DNA from: Oryzias latipes
Taxonomy: Eukaryota; Chordata; Actinopteri; Beloniformes; Adrianichthyidae
Direction of reading: 5' to 3'
DNA: 64,000 nucleotides
Assembly (NCBI RefSeq): GCF_002234675.1
Contig: NC_019871.2
Location: forward strand, 24,833,466 to 24,897,465
This document shows positions 39,201 to 50,100 of the stretch, one piece after another; the stretch's first letter is position 1, and each line of letters opens with the position of its first letter. The position numbers and the translations under genes were made by a program. Under the pieces are notes generated by a model. The model saw only the letters and a list, made by a program, of their open reading frames with translations. It was not told the origin of the DNA and made no database searches.

Positions 39201-39966
39201 GTTACAGAAATGCCACCCCAGCTTTAGCTTCTTTAATAATGAGGTCAATTTATACTTAAAATCCATAAAGTTAATCGACTCACCTAAAGCCATAACAATT
39301 TATGACACCCTGAGTGATATTCCTGATGTCTAAGACAGTTTATTTATATTTTGTATCCCCCTGCTTTTTGCAACACTATCCAACTCTGAAATTGTTGTTC
39401 TCTTATGTTATACTTTTCCCTGATTTCTCTATGATTATGAATATACATAGGTTTATGTTTGCATACTGATAAGAATTTTTCTTCTTTTTGCTTCCTTTCC
39501 AATTATAGTATTCTCTTTTGTATTCGCCATATTTTGTAATTTTTATGTAAATGTTCTGGTATTGTTTTGTATTGTTCTATAAAAAAAAAAAAAAAAAAAA
39601 AAAAGGGGAAGAAAGACTCACAAAAACGCATGCAGGAATGGTCCCATCTCCAATAGTGTGCTCGGCATACTCCTTCAGGTTTGGGCTCTCGTGAATAAAA
39701 GCTCTGCTGGTGGCTGGCAGTCCCTCTTCCTGCAGGTATCCTGAAGAAAGATGGAAATCAAACTGCTCACCCCCAAAAAGAAACTGCACGAACACAAACG
39801 GAAAACCCAACTGCTATCCCAAGCCGGTGAGCCCTGTCAGCTTTAATCCGCCCATCTTACCCTTCGTTTTCGAGACAGGCTAAAAGCTACAGCTACAATC
39901 CCCTCTTCCTTCCTCTGGCTTTGACTTACCCAAAACAAGCCGGGCCACATCAGAAGGGAGCAACAT
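27201..39966 (-). CDS. npat: NPAT, nuclear coactivator of histone transcription, complete
   Basis: A cyclin E/CDK2 substrate that drives histone genes at G1/S from histone locus bodies. Exons in transcript order: 39966-39930, 39740-39622, 38928-38868, 38783-38711, 38621-38581, 37863-37618, 37426-37351, 37222-37099, 36517-36426, 36325-36244, 36123-35793, 32864-31554, 31467-31367, 31274-31187, 31066-29766, 27281-27201. Phases agree throughout; 4164 nt, about 1387 aa (human 1427). Start MLLPSDVARLVLGYLQEEGL is the LisH motif. Further landmarks: ILNEYVA, SLWKKLD, IDEILGLQGEIHMS, SDPAFQALFDLFDY, PTIYLSSPAKSPGG, CSPASEAGSENSINMAAHTL, RTGTPLKDS (CDK site type) and the end DVDKFLSSLHYDE. The 37618 exon edge (donor GTCAGT) was chosen because it alone keeps the frame. 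The exon ending at 38711 has the weak donor GTTTGA. Several introns hold transposons. Confidence 0.95.
27422..28001. other. NPAT last intron, 3' part
   Basis: Part of the 2.5 kb intron 27282-29765. The 27422-28001 stretch shows only a C-run at about 27611 and a CT-rich tract; no gene. The rest of the intron holds a LINE insertion, an R4 copy, an R3 MITE and a SINE. Confidence 0.5.
28015..28689 (-). mobile_element. 5'-truncated non-LTR retrotransposon with 13-bp target duplication
   Basis: On the - strand it encodes the C-terminal part of a reverse-transcriptase protein in two frames: LPQVEEFKYLEVLF and RELSRKAKLSIYRS, then, after a frameshift near 28445, RIQAAEMSFLRRVAGRSLRD, RRPRGRPRTRWRDYVSRLAW and PPEELEEVAG. 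The 3' tail is (TGGA)n at 28015-28028. The exact duplication CTGGACATGTTAT flanks it at 28002-28014 and 28690-28702, defining the insertion. LINE clade not assigned. Confidence 0.88.
28703..28945 (+). repeat. Repeat family R4, copy 3 (NPAT intron)
   Basis: Starts ACATTTTATGACTATG, then CACAATGCATTGTGGTC and GAGTAGTGAGGGAATTTGG. Partner of 23150-23430; shorter by internal deletion. Confidence 0.6.
29020..29224. mobile_element. 205-bp MITE, family R3, copy 2
   Basis: Bounded by AACCCTTATGCTATC and GATAGCACAAGGGTT. Very close to 6938-7141 over the full length (shared CATTGACGTGTTCTCCCTAC). The left flank is TTAA; the right is TTAC. Confidence 0.75.
29386..29666 (-). repeat. tRNA-derived SINE, intact copy
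   Basis: On the - strand it starts GGGCTGTACGGTGGTGTAGT, an A-box-like tRNA head, followed by the B-box-like CTGTTCAAATCCTGG. The body reads GCATGTTCTCCCCGTGCATG, and the 3' end is a (GGAT)n tail at 29386-29404. A SINE, not a tRNA gene: no cloverleaf continues past the head. Confidence 0.75.
33000..34020 (-). other. NPAT intron 11, remainder
   Basis: Between the 32864 exon edge and the hAT element nothing gene-like is seen. GTGGTTCTAAGC at about 33034 resembles an eroded DNA-transposon end. The open frame at 33422-33682 has no recognisable content. Confidence 0.4.
34030..35614. mobile_element. hAT element with nested RTE retrotransposon (NPAT intron)
   Basis: The ends are TAGGGTTGTGCCGATGG and (right) ATCGCCCAACCCTA, with an exact 8-bp target duplication ATAACCAG at 34022-34029 and 35615-35622. 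Subterminal GATGGACGATATCATCGTCC recurs near the right end as GACGATGTCATCGTCCATC. Long C runs at about 35287-35300 and 35520-35537. No transposase remains. Without the RTE it is about 955 bp. Confidence 0.9.
34371..34991 (-). mobile_element. RTE-clade LINE, 5'-truncated, inside the hAT element
   Basis: The reverse-transcriptase C-terminal frame on the - strand is open for 193 codons (34977-34396): FKYLGSTVQCDGECGKEVKR, QAGWSGWRKVSGVLCDRRV, AEMEVAEMKMLRFSLGVTRL, RLRWFGHVQRRDSGYIGRRM and the end RWKRMIRCGDP. These are RTE-type motifs. The duplication AACTTTATT flanks it (34362-34370 and 34992-35000). Confidence 0.88.
36605..36995 (+). repeat. AAAGACC-ended repeat family R2, copy d (NPAT intron)
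   Basis: Contains TTTTTAACATGTTCTTTTGT, TCGTTGTGAATCAGGAGCAG and ends GATTGAGTGGGTCTTTAAGG. Internally deleted relative to copy b. Confidence 0.7.
39008..39604 (+). mobile_element. L1-type LINE 3' end with poly(A) and 15-bp target duplication
   Basis: 597 bp ending in an uninterrupted run of 24 A. The exact duplication GGGGAAGAAAGACTC is at 38993-39007 and 39605-39619. The 5' part encodes an ORF2 C-terminus (FPFIMDFFSKEVIIFGL, NRLQKCHPSFSFFNNEVNLY, stop at 39331-39333). The clean duplication and tail point to a fairly young insertion. It lies in NPAT intron 2, antisense to the gene. Confidence 0.9.
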
Positions 39967-40420
39967 GGCAGCCTAACAGCTAATACGATATATTCGGGGT
40001 TTAAAAGATACACAAAAACGTCAAGTAAAAGAATTAGCGACTATAAATAGACAACATAAAACTAGTCGATTTCGGTGATGTTGTTGTCCTGAGGCTGAGT
40101 GTACTCCAGCTATTTCAAAAGGCGGGGAACTCAATCATGTATAACCCGGAAGACTTAAAGTGACACACCGATTAGATCTCTGGTAATTGTAGTTAACAAC
40201 ACAGAAAATCTTAGCTAGGTGTTTTAAAACGCCACAAATAACGGCACATTTTCTAATTTTAAAATTTTAGACAGTCTCAACTTCTAATTACATTAAATAT
40301 TATGTAAAAGTGCAACGAAATCATGCGTTTCTTAAATAATAAATAAATAAATAAAGTCGTTCAAGACGTATACGACCAGGAAGTAGACGTCACTGGTACT
40401 GGGGCGGGAATCTGCGTGTG
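39967..40420. promoter_or_regulatory. Bidirectional NPAT-ATM promoter
   Basis: NPAT reads left from 39966 and ATM reads right. Within about 450 bp are two E2F-type boxes, GGCGGGGAA (40121-40129) and GGCGGGAA (40403-40410), an ETS-type CCGGAAG (40146-40152), a CRE-like GACGTCAC (40387-40394) and a ZNF143-like site on the - strand, ACTACAATTACCAGA (40193-40179). No TATA box. The shared NPAT/ATM promoter is known in mammals; the individual sites here are motif matches only. Confidence 0.7.
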
Positions 40421-40713
40421 CGTGTAGCTGCTAACGCACGTCGAGGGGAATGGAAAAGTTGCTGTAGGGACAGTAGCACCTTGGCTAACACCTGTCTGTG
40501 CACGAGCGCTGGGCAGCTTGGAAATAACAGTCACCTGAGGTCCGTAAAGAAGCCGAGAGCAACCGGTCCCATATGTGTGTCAGTCCATTTCCCTCCAACC
40601 TTTTTTACCTTTTTTTTTTTGAAAGGAAGAGGACAGAAACTTTCGCTTTCTCATCCGCCCTGCAAGATAATTATATGAGCTTTTCTCCCCCTCTGCCAGC
40701 AAAGTTTACTCAG
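40400..40713 (+). other. ATM 5' non-coding exon (candidate)
   Basis: ATM mammalian transcripts begin with a non-coding exon. A good donor, ACTCAG|GTAACA, lies at 40714 before the ATG-bearing exon. Its start and the acceptor before 41123 cannot be fixed. A weaker alternative donor is GAG|GTCCGT at about 40540. Confidence 0.35.
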
Positions 40714-41122
40714 GTAACAAAAGACAAAACCCCGAAATTTGCACAAATTTAAAGCGATTTCTAACAACACAATGACAAGTCTACAACTCCTAACAATTCT
40801 CGTTTATTATTGCACGTCTGGCTTCATTTTTTTGCATTTGGCACAGAATTTGAACGAGCCTTTGCCTGGGCGACCTTCTGTGGTACTTTGAAGGCATTAA
40901 GGTGCTTTAAAAAGACATCCATCCACCACGTGACAGCTGTCTGTACACACCCACACTATGCTGACAATCCTCATGTTTGCAGAGCATAAACCATTCTGCA
41001 TTTTGCCTTGAATGGAAGCAGTCAGAGACCTTACAGAGCCTTTGTGTATGTTGATATTTGGAACAGATGTGATGATGCTTTGATGTTGTCCAGACAGGTA
41101 CAACAATCAGCTGTGAAGCAGG

Positions 41123-44100
41123 ATGAGTCTGGCTCTACATGATTTACTGCTCTGCTGCAGAGGGCTGGAACATGATAAAGCTACTGAGAGAAAGGTAAAA
41201 ACGCAAACATCCTAACATTTGGGGACTTAGTAGAAAAATTATATCTTTCATTCATTCATCTTTGAATCCCTGGAGCCTATCCCGAACGCAGGGGACATCC
41301 TGGACAGGGGCCAGTCTGTTGCAGGGTCACAATCACCCATCCATGCACTCTCACATTCACACCTAGGGACAATTTAGAGCAGGGGTCGGGAACCTATGGC
41401 TCGCGAGCCATATATGGCTCTTTTGATGGTCACATGTGGCTCGCAGACACATTTTTAATTTTTTCTTTTTCATTAGACCAGTCCTTCTCGGGCGCGATGG
41501 GATGGCAGAGGCGCACAGTAGTAGCGGTGCTTGGAGAGAAGGATCTGCGCCAGCATTATCAGTTTACAATTATCTATTATTTCACAGAGTTTGTACCAGC
41601 CGGAAACCTGTGAATTGCCGTGCCTAAAACTGCGCGCCCCCGTCTCTGAGAAAGAGCGCGCAGTAGCGGGGACAGGATGTGACTGAGAGGGAGAAAGCAG
41701 AGGGTGAGGGTGGAGTTGTGGGCTCGGTCAGTAAGGTGAACCGCGCAGGGATTGTAAAAACATAAAACCTGCTGCCCGTCACTCACTGCAGCGTGTGAGT
41801 GTGTGTGTTTGGCTCCGCGTCTGCATGTGATCAGTCTGTCTCACATTTACAGAACATTCAGACCTATGATCACGTTTAAAGTCTCAACGCCTGAACGAAG
41901 CAGAAACTCACCACGTATCAACCAGACTAGACCATCAACAAAACTACCACGAGAAATACTCATCATTTATTAGCAACAGCATAACAATGTTATTAAAAAT
42001 AATCCACAGACTTATTGTACTTTAAAAGTGTTGAAATTATATCAAATGCACACATTCACTTGAATATTTAGTTTTAAACATATTGTAGCGGACTGAGTTT
42101 AACTTGGCTGTTGGGCCGCGTTAAAAGTTCTGGAGTTCCTTGAACGCATCAAGCAGAGATCTGATTGGCTCTTAGTTCTGTCGCTCAGCTTGTTGTTAGT
42201 TAATTTGGACCAATGGGGTTCAGCTATGGGCCGAATAAGGGAAATGGGAGGGCTGGAGCGGGAGGGGGGAATATAAAGTTGGGAGAAGCGCTCTCGTCTC
42301 GGCGGGAGAGATTCAGGAGCTGCTGAATTAATTTACGGCATTTGTTACAGCCTGCATTAACCAGAATAAAGAACCTTAAAAGAGGTTAAGTCTCCGTGTG
42401 GGAAAAGGACACTACATTATTGTATGGCTCTTTCGAAATTACATTTAAAAATATGTGGCGTTTATGGCTCTCTTGGCCAAAAAGGTTCCCGACCCCTGAT
42501 TTAGAGGATCCAATAACCTATGATGAAGCATGTCTTTGGACTGTGGGAGGAAGCCGGGGTCCCCAAAGAAAACCCACGCATACACGGGGAGAACATGCCA
42601 ACTCCACACAGAAAGGTCCCCCATCGATGTTCTGCTTCAGGTCCCCCAGCCGGGGACTTGAACCAGGGGCCTTCTTGCTGTGAGGCAAGAGCGCTAACCA
42701 CTGGTTAAATAATGGATTTGTGTTTTTTGTTCATTTATTTCAGTTAATAAGGTTTTGTTTGGATTTTTAACTCATCAGAAGGGGGTGACGTCATGATAGA
42801 AAATGTCAAGCTTTACGTAGCTTTCTTGCAGTTAAATGTGCTTCAGCTGGAGGATCTTATTTGAAACAATCATTTTGGTCTAATTTATTTTTGAAAAGAA
42901 TTTGTGTGTGCTGCTGTAATAATAAAAGACAGTCAAATCGTTATACAGTACACAGAAAAAAACATTCACTTTATACTTAAATTATTGTAAATATTTTGAA
43001 GTGATTTTATAAATGAATAGCTAAATGGCCTGAGAAACATAAATAAAATTTGTTTTTCGAACAGGGAAGTGGGAATTTGTGGCTTTCACTAGGTTTTGTT
43101 CATTTAGAAACTAACCCAAATGACTCTTTTAGCGTTAAAGGTTGCAGACCCCTTGTTTGGGTGAATACTCTACTCTGATTGGCTGTACTGGATGTCCATC
43201 AAAGAGTGAAACGGACACCTACATAAGAAGTTCTGCTCACATATCCTTAATGTTCTGTAACACTGACCCAAACGCCAGTTGGTACTCGTAACAAACAGAG
43301 ACTTGCAACATGTATTTCTACATTATTTTGTTACTATTTAAATAAATTGTTTGTTTTGTGATCCACATTTAATGTTTAGAGTTATAGGTGGACAGTTCTT
43401 TACTATAAAAGCGATCTAGGAAACTATTTGCAGACTGTTTTCTTCTCTTTTTTTTTTGAAACAATTCCTTTGCTTCATTGTCTGAACAGAAGCAGGCGGT
43501 AAGAGGTGAACTTTCCCCCTGAAATGGTGCTTTGCATCACTTAACATGACCTTCAGCGGACATACCACTGTCTTCCGCTGGTTAGTCAGGGGTTGACATA
43601 GCCCAGAAATTTGCACTGGCCCACAGGGCCAGTAGTTTTTGAAACTTACTGGCCCTGCCTGAAAGTTACTGGCCCGACACCGCGCATAGCGGGACCCGCC
43701 GCTCCGCAGGTGCTTGCAACTTTAGGGGGGTCTGGGGGCATGCCCCCACGGAAACTTTTAATATGGTGCAATTTGGTGCATTCTGGTGACATCACTTATT
43801 TCTACACTTTTCAATGACTGAAAATAGACCATATCAAACTTAAATCTGCTCTAGTCTGTTTCAGATGTTTTGAAGAGAGCACTGCAGTGTAGTAGGTAAC
43901 ACTAGTTCAGAAGTTTTCATGGTGCTTCTAACGGCAAATATCGCAATAAATCATAAACCTTAAATGTGTTAAAACAATCTAATGGCAGCTTGAACCATTT
44001 AACGAATCAAATAAATCCCTTAATGCATTTGACCAATCGGATGGACGCCTTCACATTGTTGACCAATCAGATGGAGCCCTGTTATGTTAGATGTTTGTAA

Positions 44101-47100
44101 CCTATGTCAACGTGGGTCATTGGAGTATAATTTTTAAACTGGGAATGGTTATTTGGTTATTTTGCTGTTTGTTTATATACCGCAAATTATATCGTTATCG
44201 CAATTTTAATCTCTGATATCGCATATCGCGAGTTTTCCTCATATTGTGCAGGTCTAACTGAGATCATTCAGCTAACTAGAAATACTTACTGCTTACAGTG
44301 TTGTAAAGAAAAACAAAATTAAGTAGTTTAACATTCTACTGCATTTGAGTCTGAGATTCAGGTATTTGGAGTTGCCTTTGATTCTTTGACATTCAGCTTA
44401 AAGCTTAGTGGATACAGTTTCATCTTCAATGCATTCATTAAATATCTTGCTGTCCATACTACTAATTATACCCACTACTCCATCCAACATATTCCTATCT
44501 ATTCCTGCCATGTCTTCCACATCTCTGACATGCTTCAGTCTCTCTTCAGTGACGGTGTCGGATTTATAATCAAATGTAATGATAACCCACTGGCTTGTGC
44601 CTTCGTTGTTGCTGTTTAACATTGTTTTGTATTGAATTGTTACATTCAATAAAGTTTGAAAAAAAAAAGTAGTGAGCGCGTGCCGCGTGGTTCTCGGCAG
44701 TGAATGCCGCGCGCGAGCAGGCGGGAGAGAAGGAGAAGTGATCAAAGGTTTCCCATAGAAACCCTTGAAGTCTGAACACAGGACTAACATAAAAAAACTA
44801 AATTATGAAGACGAGGTAAATCTACACGTTTTCGCAAAATTTACTTTATTGAAAAAGGTGAAGAATATATAAACCGTTAGATATTTTAGTGGCCCGAGCG
44901 GACAAATGAAAAGTAAAGTCTTGTGGTCCGAACTGCTCGAAAAACAAGACCGGGCCAGCGGACAAATGGCTATGTCGAGCCCTGTTAGTTCTCCTACAAC
45001 AGCTGCAGCAGAGCGAGGTGCGGGCTCTGTAGCCGTTACCGTGACAACTTGCCACACCCTATTTCTAATAGTCCGCTTCTTGTGAAAAACGATTGAAACC
45101 TTTAAAAGAACAGGATCAAAGTACTAATAATTGCTCAAATTAATATATTTATGGTAAGTGACCGTAGTATAAGTGCTATGGACTTCGGCGTCGTCCCTTA
45201 TTTTCTGATAAAGAACACCTTGTGGGGCATTATCCCTTACTTAAGTGCCATTGTTTTGTGCCATCAGAAAGAAGCTGAAAACTTCAGACGGCTCCTTCGA
45301 TCTCCTGCAGTTTTGCAAGAACTGGATTGTGCCTCATTGGCCAAAGCCAAAGTCTCCAAGCAGCTCACATGGGACAATGTCTTCAGGTAGTCTCCACTAT
45401 GGAAGAAAAGGTTTTGGTGACTTTTTTTGTGCACAGGTTCAACCCGCATTTTAGGTGAACTCCATGTTTAAACACGGGTTATACCATGGTCCGGGGGAAT
45501 ACTCGATTCTGATTGGCTGCTGGGTGTGCATTAAAACCTGACAACCGCATGGTGAAGAAAGAAGTTCCAGTCACCTAGCTTAAATGTTTTGTATCACTGC
45601 GCCGGCTTCTTTAAAACAACCTTTTACTTCATCATTTGGACAAAAACAAGCGGTAAGAGAACTTTCTCTCTGAACTGATGCTTTATTCAACCCATCGGAA
45701 AGATCAGCATATATATATCGCCAAATCTTGACTGCAGCGGCGGTGCGAAAAAAGCGATTCGCCGCATCACGAAACAAATAGTCCGCTTTTTGTGAGAAAG
45801 GCGATCCAAATCGGGAAAAAAAACAACATTTAAGGACTAAAAACTGGTTAATATGTATTGCTTTTGTAAGTGACCATGGTATAAGCGGGTTAATGGCCTT
45901 CAAAGTGTGCATTATCACTTTTTAACGCACTTCGCGTCGGACGGTTCAGGCTTCCAAGGCGTGCGTTAAAGAATAATAACGCACACTTTGTCGGCCATTA
46001 ACCCTTACATAATCTGTAAAATTCTTTTAAGATTCTGTTCTTCTAATGTGTGTCACTGCATTTTTCCTGGACCAGGTTCCTGCAGCATTATGTCCAGAAG
46101 GAGATGGAAAGTATTCAATCAAGTAGATCCAATGTGACGGCAACCACGCTGGCTATACGGCAGAAGAAGATGGCTGAAGTGTGCAGCTTGATTAAGTACT
46201 TTATTCGTTATGCAAACAAACGTAAGGGCCACACTCTGCAGTCCAAGATGTTGTTTGGCATAATAATAAAAATATGTTTCAATAATGATTGTAGACACAC
46301 ATCTTTTGTTCCCTACTCTGATCCTTAAAGAATGACTTTAATGAAAATTGGGGTTTAAACATATTCTAATGATGGAGGACGTGCATAAAGAAAATTAAGC
46401 TTAAAAGTACAGAAAGTATAGCCTAGAAAACAACATTGATTTTGGTTGAAAACGGCGTAGTCATAATTATATCATCATATTATATGACCACTGGGAACGC
46501 TTTAAAAATACATCAAAAGATGATCGGAGTGGGGCTTGAAGGAAAGCTTTTGAGTAGACGCTAGTCAGAATTTGGTTTTTACGTATTTATTCTTTTTGCA
46601 GGCGGGCCTCGTCTGAATTGCAGTGAGCTGCTGAAACACGTGACAGAGGTTCTGCAGAGCTCCCACTGCTGCACAGCGTACGGAGAAAATTACAGCAGCA
46701 TCCTTTTAAAGGACATCCTCACCGTCCGCAAGTACTGGTGTGACATCTCTCAGAAGCAGTGGCAGAGTGCGGAAGCATTTTTAACTCCATTTCTGGAAAG
46801 TTTTGCTTTGTCAGCTCTATTCTCCAGAATTCTACATATCATTTTCTTGTTCTTTGTTTTTTCTCATAGATCTGTTGGATTTGTACTGTGGCTTTTTTAA
46901 CTCTTCCTCCAGATCCATCAACCGTGTGTTGCTCAGCAGAGTCATCCACACGTTGGTGCGGGGCTGCTGCACGCAGACCGACGCCTTCACCGACGCTCTG
47001 TTCGGCTTTTTCACCAAAGCTCTGCTTAATGCCAGGTGAAATGTCAAATGCAACGTTCTTCAGCTGTGCTGCGGTAAAGTTTCTAAAGTTTCCTCACACA

Positions 47101-50100
47101 CCTGCAGGCAGGAGAAACACCTGCCGGTCTTGGAGCATTTAGTCTCAGCTCTGAACGTCTTCCTGAGGTCGGCGGCCGTCAACTGCAGGATGAGAGCGTG
47201 TCGCCTGGGGGAGGAGCTGCTGCCCTCTGTGCTGTATGTGTGGGCAGATATGAGGCCAAGTGCACCACTCAAAGAGGAGATTGTGGACTTTTTGAACCTC
47301 CAGATGTGTGTTCACCACCCTAAAGGAGCCAAAACACACGACACAGGTGGAGCAATGTTTCCCATTTATTCCACAAAATTAAAACCACAAGGAAAACTGA
47401 TGTTTTGAATTAGAAGAGAATGTAGAAATAGTAAGACATGTTTCGTAAACACATTTAATCAAGTATGTTGGCTCCAACTGCAATGGGCACAAAGCCAGTG
47501 TTTGTTGGGTTCTTGTTGCTGTAGGTGCTCACGCTGAAGACTGGACGAGGTGGCGTGGTCTGCTGTACAGCCTGTACGACTCCTTGGTCAGAGAGATCAG
47601 CCAGATAGGCAGCAGAGGGAAGTACGCCACAGGGAGCCGACACGTAGCTGTCAAAGACAATCTGATCGAGCTCACGGCTGACATCTGTCACCAGGTAAGC
47701 AGTTGCTGCTCCTATTTCCAGATCAATCATGAAGTCCAGTCTGTTGGAAAAGCATTGTTGTTTTGACCCAAGCCTAAAAGAGAAGCCTGTGTTGTTTTCT
47801 AGGACATAGTTTCTGCAGAGCAGGAGTAGTTCATTAGAAATTCACCTCTGAGCTGTGGGCGGGACGGTTGGCGTGGAGCCTGCTCCCCTTCCCTGTTACT
47901 GAGAGCTCTCTGCTTATGCGCTAGCTTACAGCCCCTCACACCCAAGGCCTAACATTGGCACTGCTACACAAAATTTCGACCAATATTGAAATTATCCAGC
48001 CGTACAGTTTTGATCCAGATTCAAGCTCAGACGAGGAAAAAGACTTACATTGATCTATTTGTCTACACAAGGATGCATCAGATACGGCGCCCAGCGTATT
48101 TTCCACGTCACTTTCTAACAGAGTGTTTTCTTCTGCTGCTGATCCACAACTATTTTAATAAAGAAATACTCAGAAAATGCTCTTTAAGCTTAATTTTCTG
48201 TCTACACCTCCTCCATCATGTAAGAAACACCACAAACAACATTTTTATCATAGTGGGTCTTTAAGCAAGTTTTGTCTATCCTCTTTTTTTTTTTGTTTCA
48301 ATAATCCTTTGCTGCTGGTTTGCTGTAGCTGTTCACTGATGACAGTGGGAGCCATACGTTGGAGGTCACGCAGGCCCCCCACAGGGCCACGCAGATGGGA
48401 AGTCCCTCCCACGGTGCAGCCAGTAAACGTCGGCGCATTGAAATGGGCTGGGAAGTGCTCCTCGAACGTCTGCAGCCTCAATCCGATGACTTTGACATCA
48501 TCCCTTGGTATTCATTTCACAAATCTGTTACAATTAAAAAAAAACTCTACAACCGGACAAAATGCCCCGAAAAGTTTCTCAAGCATGTATTCTCTGTCTT
48601 TAGGTTGCAGATTACCTCAGTGCTCACCTGTAAGTACTCGTCTACGGTGCCCAGGCGGGAGCTGGTTCCACTGCTGTCGGCGTTGCACCAGCTCCTAGCA
48701 GAGCAGCGCAGAGGTGAGAGGAGCCTGTACGTGCTGCGCTGCCTCAGGGAGGTGGCACTCTGCCAGGCCCGCTGCCCACACAAAGCCCAGGCCCACAAGG
48801 CGGAGCTTGACCGGCTCTGGGCTCGCATTTGGGCCCTCGGTGTGCGAGGTGTCGGCTCACCCCACACAGAGTCTCTCAGCCTGGATCTGCTGGCCTCCAT
48901 TGTGCACGGCGGGCTGGTGAATGTCGACCGAGAGTTCTGGAAACTCTTCTCTGGGTCTGCATGCAAGCCATCCAAGTGAGTTATTTGTTTTAATGTGCAA
49001 AAAACAACGATTTAATACATTTTAAGTTGATAAAATTGAAATGTTTTAAAGCATCATCAGTCCTTTTTCTCTTTTTTTTTATGTACAGGAGTTCTGCTCT
49101 TTGTCTTACCCACACAATCCTCAAGTGTCCTGTCCCAAAAAGTGTCACGTCGAGCTCCATCTGGGACTCTTTGGGAGCTACAGAGGGATCTCCATCCCCT
49201 TTTTTGAAAGAAAATCTTATTGCTTGGCTGCTGCTGAGCAACCAGAATGATGAGACCGAGGACAGCAGCAGGCCTCATCCAATCATCTGCAGGTCCCTGC
49301 TGTCGCGTAGTCACCACTATCTTTTTCTTTTTTATCCCGTAGAAAATATGCTTTTAATTATATTTTGGTTTCTTCTCTCTGAATTAAATATTTTTTTTTC
49401 TGTTGCAGAGATTTTCCTCATAATCTGATAGCAAATATTTTGGTCTCACTGACACTGAAAGACACAAGAGTTGGCTTGAAGTTCCTACTGGGTACAGAGG
49501 GAGTTGCAAGGTAAAAAAAAACAAAAAAACAAAGTCTTTGTAATTTCCAATTATATGCATTAGTGTCCACACAGCTGTTTCCTGAAAGCTGAAGTCTTCT
49601 AAACCTTTAGTTGCTTTTGCAACCCTGCAGTGACCTTCTGGAAGTGTGAATAACTGCTGTTTTTGTCTGTAGCGGCTCTTCTCGAGACCAAGTAGCATCC
49701 GAGGCCAAAGAAAACCTGGAGGAGATTGAGACACTCTACCTGCACTTTAGCTTTAATGCGTCAGAGATCCCAGCACGCGCCAACGAGCCGGCGCCGTCAG
49801 CCGACTGTCAGTTTCCCGCCGTCCTCGGCCTCCGAAACAAGCTGGAGCAGCTTGTGCTTTCTGTGGCGGACAGCCTGCTCAACTGTTATTCTCCTGATGT
49901 GAGTAGAGGCTTTATTTATTTATTGTGTCTGCTGGTTTGGTCAGAAACTCCTATTTTGAACCCGGCAGTCTCCGTCCGTTCCTCCGGAGTGCTTGGTGCG
50001 CTGTTGTGCTCTGCTGATTGGTGTTCTGGCGGGCTACGTCTCTACGGGATGTGTGACTCAGGACGAGGCCTGCTGCTCCCGGCTCTTCACTAAAGCAAAG

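Larger units (their letters stand above)
41240..42706 (-). repeat. tRNA-derived SINE split by a hAT element (ATM intron)
   Basis: The left part (41240-41379) carries the CATTCATTCATC tail and GAGCCTATCCCGAACGCAGG. The right part (42499-42706) carries GTCTTTGGACTGTGGGAGGA and CGGGGAGAACATGCCAACTC. Both match the intact - strand SINE at 29386-29666. Confidence 0.72.
43587..44984. mobile_element. CAGGG-ended DNA element carrying nested repeats
   Basis: The ends are CAGGGGTTGACATAGC and (inverted) GCTATGTCGAGCCCTG. TTAGT flanks both sides (43582-43586 and 44985-44989). GGCCAGTAGTTTTTGAAAC near the left end and CCGGGCCAGCGGAC near the right are subterminal. It contains a hAT MITE copy and a poly(A)-tailed segment. 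No transposase. Confidence 0.7.
43150..45185 (+). repeat. R1 foldback repeat, copy 3, split by a CAGGG-ended element
   Basis: The left part (43150-43586) has GGGTGAATACTCTACTCTGA and GGCGGTAAGAGGTGAACTTT. The right part (44985-45185) has TAGTCCGCTTCTTGTGAAAA and GGTAAGTGACCGTAGTATAA. Together they match the R1 copies at 745-1268 and 45475-46010. The terminal hairpin is cut short at about 45185. Confidence 0.65.

Noticed and set aside
48177-48698. 173-codon + strand frame
   Set aside because: It crosses two real ATM exon edges in the wrong frame; ATM exons 48329-48507 and 48604-48975 explain the region.
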